Shown: positions 16,462 through 26,605 of the stretch, one piece after another
How the letters are laid out: every line of letters starts with the position of its first letter
Position numbering within the stretch: the stretch's first letter is position 1
DNA from: DATCHW01 sp036508135
GTDB lineage: Bacteria > Bacteroidota > Ignavibacteria > Tepidaquicellales > Tepidaquicellaceae
Assembly (NCBI GenBank): GCA_036508135.1
Contig: DATCHW010000016.1
Span: 1 to 64,000 of the forward strand
Direction: 5' to 3'
DNA: 64,000 bases
The notes under the pieces: generated by a model
Database searches by the model: none
What the model saw: the letters and a program-made list of their open reading frames with translations, nothing else
Told to the model about the DNA's origin: nothing
Made by a program: the position numbers and the translations under genes

Positions 16462-19101
16462 CTACCAGCTTTTTGAAAACGTTGCCCTGAATATTATATC
16501 ATTATTATCACCTTCTGCGAATACTTTTTCCCTGAAAAAATTCTTTATAACACTAACCGATAAGTTCCCGATATTGTAAACAGGAATGGTTGAATTGAAA
16601 GATAAAACCGTATTCGTATTTAATCCTGAAGTTCTTTGATAGCTGATCGATAATGTATTATTCCATTTATCGAACAATGTGAGGCTGCTGCTTAAATCAT
16701 AAGAATATATATTTGCCGGGGCAAGTGAATCCGTCAGAACTGAGTTGATAGAAGTAATATTAACTCCTGCCGAGATACTAAATGGTGATTCAAATGAAAC
16801 GGTTTCATTTAGAAGAAAATTATATATAGTATAATCGCCCAACCTCTTTTGTGATTGGTTAGTCTGTCTTGATAATGAAGCCATAGTACCAAGAGTATAT
16901 TTATTTACAGGAATATTGATACCTGTGGTTAAAGAAAACGCGGAAGCGAAGTTATCGATTTTTAATGAATCAATTACTGCGTCATTTTTTTCCGAGTACG
17001 GTGTGTAATTTACTATCAGATAAGGCAGTTTATCAAGGAACATACTTAAAGCAAAATCATATCTGTTTTTATCCATTGAAGTTTTTTCACTTCTCAGTCT
17101 TTCGGTTGATAATTTCAGGTTAATCTTCTTATCGGCAAAATATTGCTCTATTCCGATAGTGAATCCTTTTACTCCATTAGTAAAAGACGGCGCTCCCAGA
17201 GAAGAATATCCAAGCCCGATATATTTATATCCGCCTTTAAGTTTTGTATTTGATTCGGGAATATTGACAACTGATTCAATATTATACATTAAATCAAAAT
17301 GCGTTCCCATTTTAACGCTTAACAGATTTTTGGCAAAACCGGGAATGTCATCGCTTACTAAATCCGGCGCTCTTAGGTCGTCAGTAATAACCGAGCCTGA
17401 AAACTCTCCTTTTACCACAACCCTGTCTTTAAATAATCTCAGCTTTCCATCTGTACCTAGTATCACATTTTCCATAGGCGACATACTTGAAGTTACTTTC
17501 AGTGTATCATTCAAATCCAGCGAATTAATATTATCTTTTGCCTTCATAAATGTAATATGAAAATGAGAATTATCTTTCCCGCCAATTCCAATTTTTCCTG
17601 CAAAAAGTTGTCGCGCAAAGTTTACGGAATCAATTGCATCAAGATTTTTTATTCCTGAAACGGCTAAATATAATAAACCGGTTGTATATTCAAGGTCGAG
17701 ACCTGTTACTTTTGTTCCGTTCAATATATATTTTGAATAACTCGGATATGTTTCGCCGATACCAAGCGTATTAAAACTTGAAAAAAACTTTAATAATCCG
17801 CTTACGCTATTCCCTGCCTTATCTTTTGCGTTATTTATTTCTTCCTGAGTTTTATCTTTTAATTTTTGTTCTATTTCGGTTTTCTTTTCTTCAATTTTTT
17901 GTGTTACAATTTCCTTAAGTTTTGCCGGGTCAAACAGCAAAGCAAAACTGTTGATGTTTTGCTTGAATTCCTGCTGCTGCGTATCGTAATAAAAATTAAA
18001 CGTGAAAGGCAGATCGTATATGGAAACTGTCGGGTCAAACTGAACGCTTAATAAATTTCTCGGAATTTGCGAACCGGTTTTTTGTCTGTCCGTAAATTTA
18101 CCCGATACATTATAGCTTCCCGAGAATTTAAAAGGAGATTTTCCTTGAATTTCACTGAAATCAATTAACGGCGGTGAGATTAAATTCAAATTCTTGGTTT
18201 CACTCAATCCACTAAAACCGCCGATGCCCGATTTTTGTTTTATAAGGTCGGGTAAATTAATGAATGTTTTCTTGTCCTCTTGAAATGTTTTTATGTTTTT
18301 TTCATTAATATCTTTGGACGATAGTGTTCTTCCGTTATACGAGAACTCCCTCACTTCACTTTCTGATAGCAGGCTTCCGTTCAGATATGTTTTCACTCTC
18401 CATGCATATCTCCTTCCGTTTTCCAATGGTAAAGCCGCAATAGGATATTGAAAAAGTCCTGTCATTATATTTTTCTTGAAGTATATATATGGATTAGCCG
18501 TCATCGCATAGTAAGCAGTCTGCCTTTCAAGTATTTCGACAATATTGATTTCGTATGTAACATTATTTCCCGGAGTGATAGGTGATGGCGGCATCCAGTT
18601 AAAAATTGGGAGCATCGTTTTTATTTCGTCCTTATCCTGGGGCGAAATTAATTCACCTTTCACTGTCTGTAATACTTCGAAATCATTACAATACTCTGAA
18701 AGTAAAGTATTGGTTCCTTTGGAATAAACATATATGCAGATATTATATCTTCCTGACGGAAGCGAGCCGGTGGTTTTGAAATTATCATCTACTTCAGTTG
18801 AATATTTTTTCAAATCAATCGGGGAAATAGAAGCTGCGTTTATTAATTTCGGTACTAAAGTAGTCTGCAGTGTGAAACTCGAAGAGGTTGCCTCGACAAG
18901 CATTGTATTGTTTTTTTTGACAATCGCTTTAAGGTAGATATCAATAGCACTGCCTGAATTTGTCAAGCTCACTTTCCAGAGGTCTGAGGCGTTGAACCGG
19001 AACGGCGGCGGCGGATGTAATATAGCCGTAACTTGGGAGTACGATATATTTGAAAAGAACAATAATGCAAACAGAGTTAAAACTATTTTATAGGTTTTCA
19101 T
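16462..19101 (-). CDS. Large outer-membrane protein with paralogous N-terminal domain and C-terminal beta-barrel-like region
   Basis: 879 residues from the ATG at 19101; an in-frame ATG 27 bases upstream only adds charged residues before the signal peptide (MKTYKIVLTLFALLFFS). Residues about 20-260 are homologous to the N-termini of the next two upstream genes: an ADLW or SDLWK block, a PSGRYNICIYV block, LISPQDKDEI---LPIFNWMPPS, then FQYPIAALPLENGRRYAWRVK. A coiled coil (about 405-440) follows. The last ~350 residues alternate polar and aromatic positions and end in RATFSKSW, as outer-membrane barrels do. It is the last gene of the operon and its function is unknown. Confidence 0.8.
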   Translation of the reverse strand: MKTYKIVLTLFALLFFSNISYSQVTAILHPPPPFRFNASDLWKVSLTNSGSAIDIYLKAIVKKNNTMLVEATSSSFTLQTTLVPKLINAASISPIDLKKYSTEVDDNFKTTGSLPSGRYNICIYVYSKGTNTLLSEYCNDFEVLQTVKGELISPQDKDEIKTMLPIFNWMPPSPITPGNNVTYEINIVEILERQTAYYAMTANPYIYFKKNIMTGLFQYPIAALPLENGRRYAWRVKTYLNGSLLSESEVREFSYNGRTLSSKDINEKNIKTFQEDKKTFINLPDLIKQKSGIGGFSGLSETKNLNLISPPLIDFSEIQGKSPFKFSGSYNVSGKFTDRQKTGSQIPRNLLSVQFDPTVSIYDLPFTFNFYYDTQQQEFKQNINSFALLFDPAKLKEIVTQKIEEKKTEIEQKLKDKTQEEINNAKDKAGNSVSGLLKFFSSFNTLGIGETYPSYSKYILNGTKVTGLDLEYTTGLLYLAVSGIKNLDAIDSVNFARQLFAGKIGIGGKDNSHFHITFMKAKDNINSLDLNDTLKVTSSMSPMENVILGTDGKLRLFKDRVVVKGEFSGSVITDDLRAPDLVSDDIPGFAKNLLSVKMGTHFDLMYNIESVVNIPESNTKLKGGYKYIGLGYSSLGAPSFTNGVKGFTIGIEQYFADKKINLKLSTERLRSEKTSMDKNRYDFALSMFLDKLPYLIVNYTPYSEKNDAVIDSLKIDNFASAFSLTTGINIPVNKYTLGTMASLSRQTNQSQKRLGDYTIYNFLLNETVSFESPFSISAGVNITSINSVLTDSLAPANIYSYDLSSSLTLFDKWNNTLSISYQRTSGLNTNTVLSFNSTIPVYNIGNLSVSVIKNFFREKVFAEGDNNDIIFRATFSKSW

Positions 19102-19139
19102 TTTTAAAATTTTAATTATTAATATCATTTATATTGTTT

Positions 19140-20513
19140 CTATTTTACCAAAACAGGCCAAACTACTTGAACTGTGTCTTTACAGATTACTCTCCCATCC
19201 TTATTAAGCCATTCATAAATTACTACAATCGGTTCTGATGAGGAATTTTCAAAAGTAATACTTCCTAAATCGGTTAAGCCAATAGGAATATCGCCTGAAT
19301 TGTTTGTCCACTTTATTCCTGATGAACCCGGAGGGAATTTAGATGGTGTTCGTTTCCAGCCATCCGGTACATCGGAGGCTGATATGATTTTAGTATTTGC
19401 AGTAATTGTAAAACTTACAGGTCTATTTGCAGGTAAACCGCTATAATTATTGGTGATGCTAATGTCATAGTCTTTAATATCTATAGAGATTCTCATTTTC
19501 TCGTCGCCTTTGTTGAGGGCTGTATCTCCCTCTCTTGTGCCGGGTGAGATTTTCATTTTCTCGTTGCCTTTGTTGAGGGCTGTATCTCCCTCTCTTGTGC
19601 CGGGTGAGATTTTTCTTTTCTCGTCGCCTTTATTGAGAGCTGTATCTCCCTCTCTTGTTCCGGGGGAGATTTTCCTTTTCTCGTCTCCTTTATTATTTTG
19701 CACAATATTAAATTTGAAATCCTTACATGTAATTTCCTGCGCGATTAAAAAATTTCCCCATCTGTCAAATATACTCATCGTGCTCTGTAAATCTCCGATT
19801 TTAACCAGCCATACATATTTCTTTCCGGTTTCAAATTTCGGAGCAGACGCGGGATACTGGAAAAGTGTCGGCGAAATTCCTTCCTTTTCGAAGAATGCTT
19901 TATTTCTTTTAATTGCTTCATCGGGAGATTGACTCTCTTTTAATTCCACGATTCTTAACGTATATGTCTGGTTTGAGCCCGGTGCTTTCGTATGCATCCA
20001 CGTAAATACGGGATTATCAATTCTCAATTCCTCTTCATCTCTCGGAGAAATAAGCTGAGGTGCATCTCCGCCTGTTATTTTCTGGTCGAAGCAGTCTTCT
20101 CCTGCAACTGAGTTATTTGTATATCTGAGTTCACAGCATATTTTATAATCTCCCGGAGGCGCCCCCCCTGTATTCATAAAAGATTGTTTATACTTAGGGT
20201 CTTTTGCCAGATAACTCACGTCGGGTATTTTCGGTAAATCGGATACCTTGAAATTAGTTGTGCCTTTTTTAACCACGAATGTCATCGTCTGACCTGTAGC
20301 TATCAGCTCGCTGTTTTCGTTGTTTGTCATTGAGCCGTAAAGGTAAGCTGTGAAAGTTTCACCGGTGTTTATAATTGTTGCGTTCCATAAATCAGCCGCT
20401 CTCAATTGATTTAACGGAGCACGTTTCATTCTGAATGTAACCTGAGCAAATAATGAACCCGAAGTTGATACGAGAATAATTACTGCGATAAATAATTTAA
20501 TATATTTTTTCAT
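19140..20513 (-). CDS. Secreted protein of the same paralogous family, with 20-residue tandem repeats
   Basis: 457 residues with a signal peptide (MKKYIKLFIAVIILVSTSG). Residues about 24-250 are nearly identical to the N-terminal domain of the following 1686-residue protein (APLNQLRAADLWNATIINTG, APPGDYKICCELR, APGSNQTYT blocks). Then come three full copies and a partial one of a 20-residue hydrophilic repeat (GDEKRKISPGTREG core) and a C-terminal domain of about 110 residues ending in VQVVWPVLVK. No T9SS tail is recognised. It lies 38 bp upstream of the 879-residue gene and 46 bp downstream of the 1686-residue gene, so they are co-transcribed. Role unknown, possibly a surface or extracellular structure component. 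Confidence 0.8.
   Translation of the reverse strand: MKKYIKLFIAVIILVSTSGSLFAQVTFRMKRAPLNQLRAADLWNATIINTGETFTAYLYGSMTNNENSELIATGQTMTFVVKKGTTNFKVSDLPKIPDVSYLAKDPKYKQSFMNTGGAPPGDYKICCELRYTNNSVAGEDCFDQKITGGDAPQLISPRDEEELRIDNPVFTWMHTKAPGSNQTYTLRIVELKESQSPDEAIKRNKAFFEKEGISPTLFQYPASAPKFETGKKYVWLVKIGDLQSTMSIFDRWGNFLIAQEITCKDFKFNIVQNNKGDEKRKISPGTREGDTALNKGDEKRKISPGTREGDTALNKGNEKMKISPGTREGDTALNKGDEKMRISIDIKDYDISITNNYSGLPANRPVSFTITANTKIISASDVPDGWKRTPSKFPPGSSGIKWTNNSGDIPIGLTDLGSITFENSSSEPIVVIYEWLNKDGRVICKDTVQVVWPVLVK
19500..19695 (-). repeat. 60-bp tandem repeat inside the 457-residue gene
   Basis: Three nearly perfect 60-bp units plus a partial one. They are in frame and encode a Lys/Glu/Gly-rich 20-residue unit. 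Differences between units are few, which suggests recent expansion. Confidence 0.9.
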
Positions 20514-20559
20514 AATCTTAATTTTGTTTTTCTCTGTTTAGACTCATAGTTTCAAATAT

Positions 20560-23500
20560 TTAATTCCCGAATCTGAAATTATCAACAATAAGGTTACCGG
20601 TATTATGCGTGACTTCAATCTTATCTATAGCAGTCGGTAAATTTATTCCGAAATAGGGATTAGCGTCTCCCGGTTGCACATAAGTATATATGCAATTACC
20701 GGAAGTAACTTTAATTGTATAATTCCCAACCATCGGATAATACAGACCCATATCAAATCCCGCTTTTTTATACATTCCGGAGGGGAATACAATTGTAATG
20801 TATTGACCTGCAGAACTAACAATATATTGATTCCAATAAGACGTGCAATTGGAGAAAGTTAATCCGTTCCTTGTCCAACCTGAAAGAGGAACAGGACTAC
20901 CGGAACTTGAAATTGGACTGCCGTCATCATTAGTGGAAAAATCAATCAGTTGTGATGAAGTTAATGTATTCATGAACGATATCGCGTCATACAGACGGTG
21001 ATTTGAAGACGAATCACATCCTGTAGGATTCGGCGGTTTAATTACATCGATGTATGATGTACAACTATCACAAACTTTTCCGTTACATGAAACTTTCAGA
21101 TTAATTGAATATGTCCCTAATTCATTTAATTGAAAATTGTTAATTACTTGTGTATTAAATGATGTTTGTGTGCCTGTTATTGGTGATGTAATTTTCCAAT
21201 CGTAAGAAGCTTTGCAATTCTCTTTACCAATACAATTGTATGTTTGACTGACAAAATCCAAAGATACTCCTTCGATAATACCGGGGTGTTTATTCCCGCA
21301 AGGCAGGAAGGTTTCAATCTCTTCAATTATATTTCCATTAAATCCGTGAATTGTAAATCCTTTTTTATCTTCACTCCATCCACCGCAATCGCAGTCAGGC
21401 TTTCCGACTGTACGGAAATTGAAACCGCATGAATCACAAATTCTATCGCCGCAGTAAGCATAAATTGTAAATCTGTATTTACTTTCCGGTGGTGCCGTAA
21501 ATGTAACAGGCAATGTTGTGGTTGTACCGGAATTGATAATACTGCCTGAACCTAAATCAATTATATTCCACTTGTAATTAGTTATACATCCGGGTTTGCT
21601 GCAAAGATAAGAAGATGCATTATATGTAATGTTTGAACCAGCAGCCATCGGACCATAAATCATTTTTTCAAAACAACCTATCTTCATTTTATTTTCGATT
21701 CCGGTCGGATCTTTATAACCTATATTACTGTGTGGACTCCATCTATCACCGCAACCGCAATCATTTTGGATAACATTAATTCTAACCCAACATGAATCAC
21801 ATACTCTTCCGCCGCAATATGCTTTAAATGATAAAATATAAGAGCCGGGTGTATTAAACATATAATTAAATGGATTACCGGTTCCTGTAACATGAATCGG
21901 GATTACTCCTGAACCACCTGTTAAATCCCATGAATATTCAGCGATACAGTTTTCAGTATTACATATATATGCAGGGAAAGTTAAAGTTAATTGAGAGTTT
22001 AAATCAACCGGAAACTTTGCGTCGCATAATACTGGATGCTGTAATCTATCGTTAACCGATACTTGTATTTCATTGCTTTCCCATTTACCGCAATCGCAGT
22101 CCGGCTTTCCGATTGTACTGAAATTAAAACCGCATGAATCGCATACTTTATCGCCGCAGTAAGCATAAATTGTAAATCTATATTTACTTTCCGGCGGTGC
22201 AGTAAATGTAACAGGTAATGTTGTTGTCGTACCTGAGTTAACAATACTGCCTGAACCCAAATCAATTATATTCCACTTGTAATTAGCTATACAATCGGGT
22301 TTGTTGCAAACATAAGAATTTGCATTATAATTAATAACTGAACCAACAGCCATCGGACCATAAATCATTTTTTCAAAACATCCTATCTTTAATTGATTTT
22401 CTTTTCCGTCAGGATTTATGTATCCAATATTGCTGTGTGGACTCCATTTATCACCGCAATCACATGTATCATGGTATATTATTATAGAATCGCAATTCGG
22501 CAGTCTAAAGCATAACGTGTCATAGCATGTATCTGTTTTTACAGGAGTGTATAGGAACATTTCTGTGTATATGCAACAGGACCCGGTCTGACTGGTTGAG
22601 AACTGACCGCTAACCGATATTGTACTGTTTGCAGAAATACTTCCGGAGTTATTACCAAGGAATGTACCGCAGGAGTTTGACAAAACGTAATTACCGATTG
22701 TCGAAGTAAGATTGGTTAAACTAATTATATAACCGTATTTTTTAACACCCGTTGGATCCTTTATGCACCAGAGTGAATCGAGTTTAGTCTCCAAACAGCC
22801 TTGTCCGATGTTGCAATTCGGCATAGTTTTACAAATTTCAGTGCTATAGCAGCACCAGTCATAATATTGCTGACCGTCTATTAATCTGTGTTCATATAAT
22901 GAAATATTAAAACAGAATTGAGAACCGGGATTTACTCCGCTGATTATCAACGTCTGTTGAGGCGAAATCATATTCGGAGCAATTGTAACATTACTGAAAT
23001 TGGCAGGAGAAAATATTAACGATGAAGGCGATAAAGGATTAAACTGGAAGCCTGTAGTTGTATGGGAAGAATTATTTTTTATATGAAACGTATATTGAAA
23101 TGTTCCATTTGGAAGACATATCAAAGAATCATTTATTAATTGCACACAGAGTGTTGGCGGAGGCGGTGGGATACACCGGGTTATCAGAGTATCTACGCAT
23201 TTTACGGAATCTTTCCCCACCCATTCTACAAGAATATGTTGAGTTGTAGATGTATAATTTGTTAAACAGAAATTAGCAATGTTTGATAAATTTCCTGTTG
23301 GGATAAAATTATTCGGATAATTTGCCGGATTATTTATAAGATTAATTTTATTATCCGGATTAGTGTTTGTCGAATACCAATTGTCTGATATATTTGTGTT
23401 CCAGGTACTAAAAGCTACACCTGTTTCAAGTGTTGTTAAATTTATTTGTGTGAAATAATTTCCCGAATAATTATTATGTAAATTCAAACTGTAGCAACAG

Positions 23501-25620
23501 TTCAACGGATCTCCAGTAATATCTGCACTGACCTCATTACATACACAAGATGGAATTTTTACACAAAGAGTATCATAGCACCAGCAGCAGCCATCGGGAC
23601 TTGTGAATTTGAAAATAATGCAGACTGATGAGTCAGGCGTAGCTCCGCTTATTGTAAACGCAGGCTGATTCGTTGTTTGCCCGGGAGTTACAGACGTAGA
23701 TAATGTCAAAGGTGACGGAGAAACACTTATACCTGATGGTACAGTATTAACTACTTCTATTTTATTTATTGGGAAAGAAGAGTTATTAGTGAACGAATAA
23801 TGTAAATTATAATTATTACCGTTGCAAAGTAAAGTATCTTTACTAAATGTAACACAAGGTATATCGCAATTTAAAGTTATTGTATCAGAACAAACTATAC
23901 TATTATCATTTTTTATCCAGTTAACCACAACATGCTGCGGACTTGATAGTTTATTCATGCAAAAATTAAAGAATCCATTTTGCTGACCCGTAGGAATACT
24001 GCCTGCCAATTTTTGTATCGTAAATTCCTGCGGAGTATTAACAGGGAAAAACCAGCCCGATGGACTTCCTAATTGGCAGCTGCCTGTAACAAATGTATTC
24101 GGTGATTGAGCTAAGAATTGTATTTTTGTAATATTTGCAGTATTAGATGGATGTGTAAGATTTAAACTCCAGCAGCAGTCTCCAATTGCACTGCGTACAG
24201 GGACAACTTTAAATGAGTCACAGATACTGCCGTGATCAGGCGGCGGTACGCAGTCTCCTGTATTCTTTATACATATATTATCATACCCGATTCTTTCATT
24301 CTGATAGTTTTGTACATCAACCCTTAATCTCACTTTTGTAACATTGCTTAGGAGCGAATTCCAGTTAACCTCAGAACCCGGTGTCATTACCCAATGTCCA
24401 TCTGAATTGGAAGGCAAAGTGCCGTCTGAATTAAGATACTTGAGTGGAGCACAATAAGTATGCCAGCCATCACCAACTGAAATTATATTCCAGGTAACGA
24501 AAGTAGCAGCAAAACCACTTCCTTCAATTGCTATGTAGGGCTGCATAGTAAGCGGAGGACTTGAAAAAGAATCTGTCGTATAGTAATAATCATCTCCATT
24601 ATATATGTAATTAACATCAAAACATAATGAACCACAGCTATCAGTCATCAGATCTCCCCAGTTTCCGGTATAAGTACTATCAACATTGAAAAAATATGAT
24701 GAACCTGATTGATCTGTTGTTTCTATATATTGTCCGGGATGACCGCCCGTCGGTTTAATTGTCTTTAGCGCATTGTTCACTTGCCAGCCCCCGGGTGTTC
24801 CATCTTCAAAATCAGTGCAAAAAGGTGCCAGGGGAGACTTTTTAACAGGAAGTGTCTTTATACCCCACCTGTCAAATATACTTATATTGCTTTGCAAGTC
24901 ACCGACCTTAACCATCCATGCATATTTCTTTCCTGCTTCAAATTTCGGAGCGGACGCAGGATATTGAAAAAGTGTCTGCGAAATTCCTTCCTTTTCAAAG
25001 AATACTGTATTTCTTTTCATTGCTTCATCGGGAGATTGATCTCCTCTTATTTCTACAATTTTTATAGTATATGTTTGATTTGAACCGGGAGCTTTTATAT
25101 GCATCCACGTAAATACAGGATTATCAATTCTTATTTCCTCTTCATCTCTCGGAGAAATTAGTTGAGGTGCATCTCCGCCTATAATTTTCTGGTCAAAGCA
25201 GTCTTCTCCTGCAACTGTATTATCCGTCCGGCGTAATTCGCAGCATATTTTATAATCTCCCGGAGGAGCTCCGCCCGTATTCATAAAAGATTGCTTATAC
25301 TTCGGGTCTTTCGCCAGATAACTCACATCGGGAATTTTCGGTAAATCTGATACTTTGAAATTAGTCGTGCCTTTTTTTACTTCGAAAGTCATTGTCTGAC
25401 CTGTAGCTATCAGCTCGCTGTTTTCGTTGTTTGTCAATGAACCGTAAAGGTAAGCCGTGAAAGTTTCTCCGGTATTTATAATAGTTGCGTTCCATAAATC
25501 CGCTGATCTAAGCTGATTTAACGGAGCACGCTTCATTCTGAATGTAACCTGAGCAAATAATGAACCCGAAGTTGATACGAGAATTATTACTGCGATAAGA
25601 TATATAATAACTTTTTTCAT
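20560..25620 (-). CDS. Giant cysteine-rich repeat surface protein (1686 residues)
   Basis: Signal peptide, then the shared N-terminal domain (residues about 24-265) seen in the two downstream genes. After that come many disulfide-like modules beginning CDCG--W or CNIG, with PKD-like strings (CIANYKWNI, YRFTIYAYCGDKVCDSCG). One module of about 110 residues occurs twice almost unchanged, about 236 residues apart (DNA near 22110-22460 and 21400-21760), with a third shorter relative. The C-terminal ~150 residues (SQLIDFSTNDDGSP ... NLIVDNFRFGN) look like a jelly-roll or ice-binding-like surface domain. No T9SS motif is seen. It is the second intact gene of the operon. Probably an extracellular or cell-surface structural protein. 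Confidence 0.82.
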   Translation of the reverse strand: MKKVIIYLIAVIILVSTSGSLFAQVTFRMKRAPLNQLRSADLWNATIINTGETFTAYLYGSLTNNENSELIATGQTMTFEVKKGTTNFKVSDLPKIPDVSYLAKDPKYKQSFMNTGGAPPGDYKICCELRRTDNTVAGEDCFDQKIIGGDAPQLISPRDEEEIRIDNPVFTWMHIKAPGSNQTYTIKIVEIRGDQSPDEAMKRNTVFFEKEGISQTLFQYPASAPKFEAGKKYAWMVKVGDLQSNISIFDRWGIKTLPVKKSPLAPFCTDFEDGTPGGWQVNNALKTIKPTGGHPGQYIETTDQSGSSYFFNVDSTYTGNWGDLMTDSCGSLCFDVNYIYNGDDYYYTTDSFSSPPLTMQPYIAIEGSGFAATFVTWNIISVGDGWHTYCAPLKYLNSDGTLPSNSDGHWVMTPGSEVNWNSLLSNVTKVRLRVDVQNYQNERIGYDNICIKNTGDCVPPPDHGSICDSFKVVPVRSAIGDCCWSLNLTHPSNTANITKIQFLAQSPNTFVTGSCQLGSPSGWFFPVNTPQEFTIQKLAGSIPTGQQNGFFNFCMNKLSSPQHVVVNWIKNDNSIVCSDTITLNCDIPCVTFSKDTLLCNGNNYNLHYSFTNNSSFPINKIEVVNTVPSGISVSPSPLTLSTSVTPGQTTNQPAFTISGATPDSSVCIIFKFTSPDGCCWCYDTLCVKIPSCVCNEVSADITGDPLNCCYSLNLHNNYSGNYFTQINLTTLETGVAFSTWNTNISDNWYSTNTNPDNKINLINNPANYPNNFIPTGNLSNIANFCLTNYTSTTQHILVEWVGKDSVKCVDTLITRCIPPPPPTLCVQLINDSLICLPNGTFQYTFHIKNNSSHTTTGFQFNPLSPSSLIFSPANFSNVTIAPNMISPQQTLIISGVNPGSQFCFNISLYEHRLIDGQQYYDWCCYSTEICKTMPNCNIGQGCLETKLDSLWCIKDPTGVKKYGYIISLTNLTSTIGNYVLSNSCGTFLGNNSGSISANSTISVSGQFSTSQTGSCCIYTEMFLYTPVKTDTCYDTLCFRLPNCDSIIIYHDTCDCGDKWSPHSNIGYINPDGKENQLKIGCFEKMIYGPMAVGSVINYNANSYVCNKPDCIANYKWNIIDLGSGSIVNSGTTTTLPVTFTAPPESKYRFTIYAYCGDKVCDSCGFNFSTIGKPDCDCGKWESNEIQVSVNDRLQHPVLCDAKFPVDLNSQLTLTFPAYICNTENCIAEYSWDLTGGSGVIPIHVTGTGNPFNYMFNTPGSYILSFKAYCGGRVCDSCWVRINVIQNDCGCGDRWSPHSNIGYKDPTGIENKMKIGCFEKMIYGPMAAGSNITYNASSYLCSKPGCITNYKWNIIDLGSGSIINSGTTTTLPVTFTAPPESKYRFTIYAYCGDRICDSCGFNFRTVGKPDCDCGGWSEDKKGFTIHGFNGNIIEEIETFLPCGNKHPGIIEGVSLDFVSQTYNCIGKENCKASYDWKITSPITGTQTSFNTQVINNFQLNELGTYSINLKVSCNGKVCDSCTSYIDVIKPPNPTGCDSSSNHRLYDAISFMNTLTSSQLIDFSTNDDGSPISSSGSPVPLSGWTRNGLTFSNCTSYWNQYIVSSAGQYITIVFPSGMYKKAGFDMGLYYPMVGNYTIKVTSGNCIYTYVQPGDANPYFGINLPTAIDKIEVTHNTGNLIVDNFRFGN

Positions 25621-25635
25621 GTAAGTATTTTTTTA

Positions 25636-26043
25636 TTATTTTAATATTTCACAAACGAACGATAGTGTTTTAACCGGTTCTTTTTCATCATTTGATGTTA
25701 CCGTTATTGTTTTACTGTTTATGCCTTCCCGTCCTTGTGTATTAAAAGTAACTTTTATTTCACCAGATTCACCGGGTGCAAATTCTTTTTTATCTCTCAG
25801 GGTTGCTCCCGTGCATCCGCAAGACGGGTGAACGGATTCTATAATTAAGTTAGCTGTTCCTGTATTTTTGAATTGAAAAAGATGCTCAAGCGTTTCTCCC
25901 TGCTGTACTTTTCCGAAATCAAATTGCATTTCATTAAATGTTAAAATCGCTTCCTTTTCAGTAGGTGTCACTTTTGCGCTGATTTTTATTGCTGCAAAAC
26001 AGATAAAAGTAAGCAGCAGCATACTATAAATAATTTTTTTCAT
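25636..26043 (-). CDS. DUF1573 domain secreted protein
   Basis: 135 residues. After a signal peptide the protein is a single DUF1573 (ASH/MSP-like beta-sandwich) domain: FDFGKVQQGETLEHLFQFKN, HPSCGCTGA with two cysteines, FAPGESGEIKVTFNTQGR-G and a final TITVTSND. Such domains are common in secreted Bacteroidota proteins with no assigned activity. It starts the intact part of the operon: the 1686-residue gene follows after 15 bp, and the frameshifted small gene lies 50 bp upstream. Confidence 0.88.
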   Translation of the reverse strand: MKKIIYSMLLLTFICFAAIKISAKVTPTEKEAILTFNEMQFDFGKVQQGETLEHLFQFKNTGTANLIIESVHPSCGCTGATLRDKKEFAPGESGEIKVTFNTQGREGINSKTITVTSNDEKEPVKTLSFVCEILK

Positions 26044-26093
26044 TTTAATTTTTTATTTTTATTTTGTAAAGTATATTTTTATTAGAATTGGAT

Positions 26094-26341
26094 TTACTCA
26101 ACTATCTTCCCGTTTTTTATCCGAATTGAACTTTTATTTTTCAGATTTTCCAGAGACTTTCTTAACACTTCAAGTTTTTCCTTCGGAATATTAAGGTCGT
26201 TTTCAAGGTCGGCGATTGCTTTTCGACTGTATCGTATTCTTTTGTTTCTGAGCTGTCAGAATCTTTTTGTATTATTATTAGCGGAGCTGAATTATGGTTT
26301 TGTTTTTTTATAATTCCCTTTAATCTATTCCAAATATTCAT
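26094..26341 (-). pseudogene. Frameshifted copy of the 82-residue small gene
   Basis: It opens with MNIWNRLKGIIKKQNHNSAP, identical to the intact gene at 29536-29784. A base is missing near 26225 (GCTTTTCG here, GCTATTTCG there), and the frame then ends early. In the shifted frame the remaining tail (DLNIPKEKLE ... IRIKNGKIVE) is preserved up to a stop at 26094. The copy is 248 nt against 249 nt for the intact gene, which fits a single-base loss. It heads the DUF1573 operon. Confidence 0.85.
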
Positions 26342-26384
26342 TGTGTGCAAATTTATTTAACACAAATTAGGACAATATAAACGT

Positions 26385-26460
26385 CACGGCAAGTATGAAT
26401 CAATAAACGGTATGAATTATTAAGTTAACGGTAGTGATTTCTAAACTAACGGTAAAGGAG
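26385..26460 (-). promoter_or_regulatory. Four 21-bp direct repeats matching LytTR sites, operon 1
   Basis: Units start at 26385, 26406, 26427 and 26448, exactly 21 bp apart, with core AACGGTA (first unit CACGGCA). On the transcribed strand three units read ACCGTTAGT, ACCGTTAAC and ACCGTTTAT, fitting the published LytTR direct-repeat consensus [TA][AC][CA]GTTN[AG][TG] (the AAC one misses the last position). The array lies about 45 bp upstream of the first gene of the DUF1573/giant-protein operon. A LytTR regulator is encoded at 33163-33897. Confidence 0.75.
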
Positions 26461-26544
26461 AATATGAAAATAATGATGATTATAGTATTATTTCTTTGGA
26501 TAGAGTGCTGGCTGACACCGGTCAAAGACGCAATTCAATAAAAT

Positions 26545-26574
26545 AAACCCCTTGTGATATTCTTCAAGGGGTTT
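26545..26574 (-). terminator. Rho-independent terminator after the T9SS protein gene
   Basis: Perfect 10-bp arms (AAACCCCTTG at 26545-26554 and its complement at 26565-26574), followed on the minus strand by TTTATTTTATT. It lies 32 bp beyond the stop of the gene at 26606, and before the LytTR array of the next operon. Confidence 0.8.
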
Positions 26575-26605
26575 TCAAAGTTAAGATTATGAATAATAAT
26601 AATTT

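Noticed and set aside
19510..19932. 140-codon plus-strand frame with repeats
   Set aside because: Antisense shadow of the 60-bp repeat region of the 457-residue secreted protein gene.
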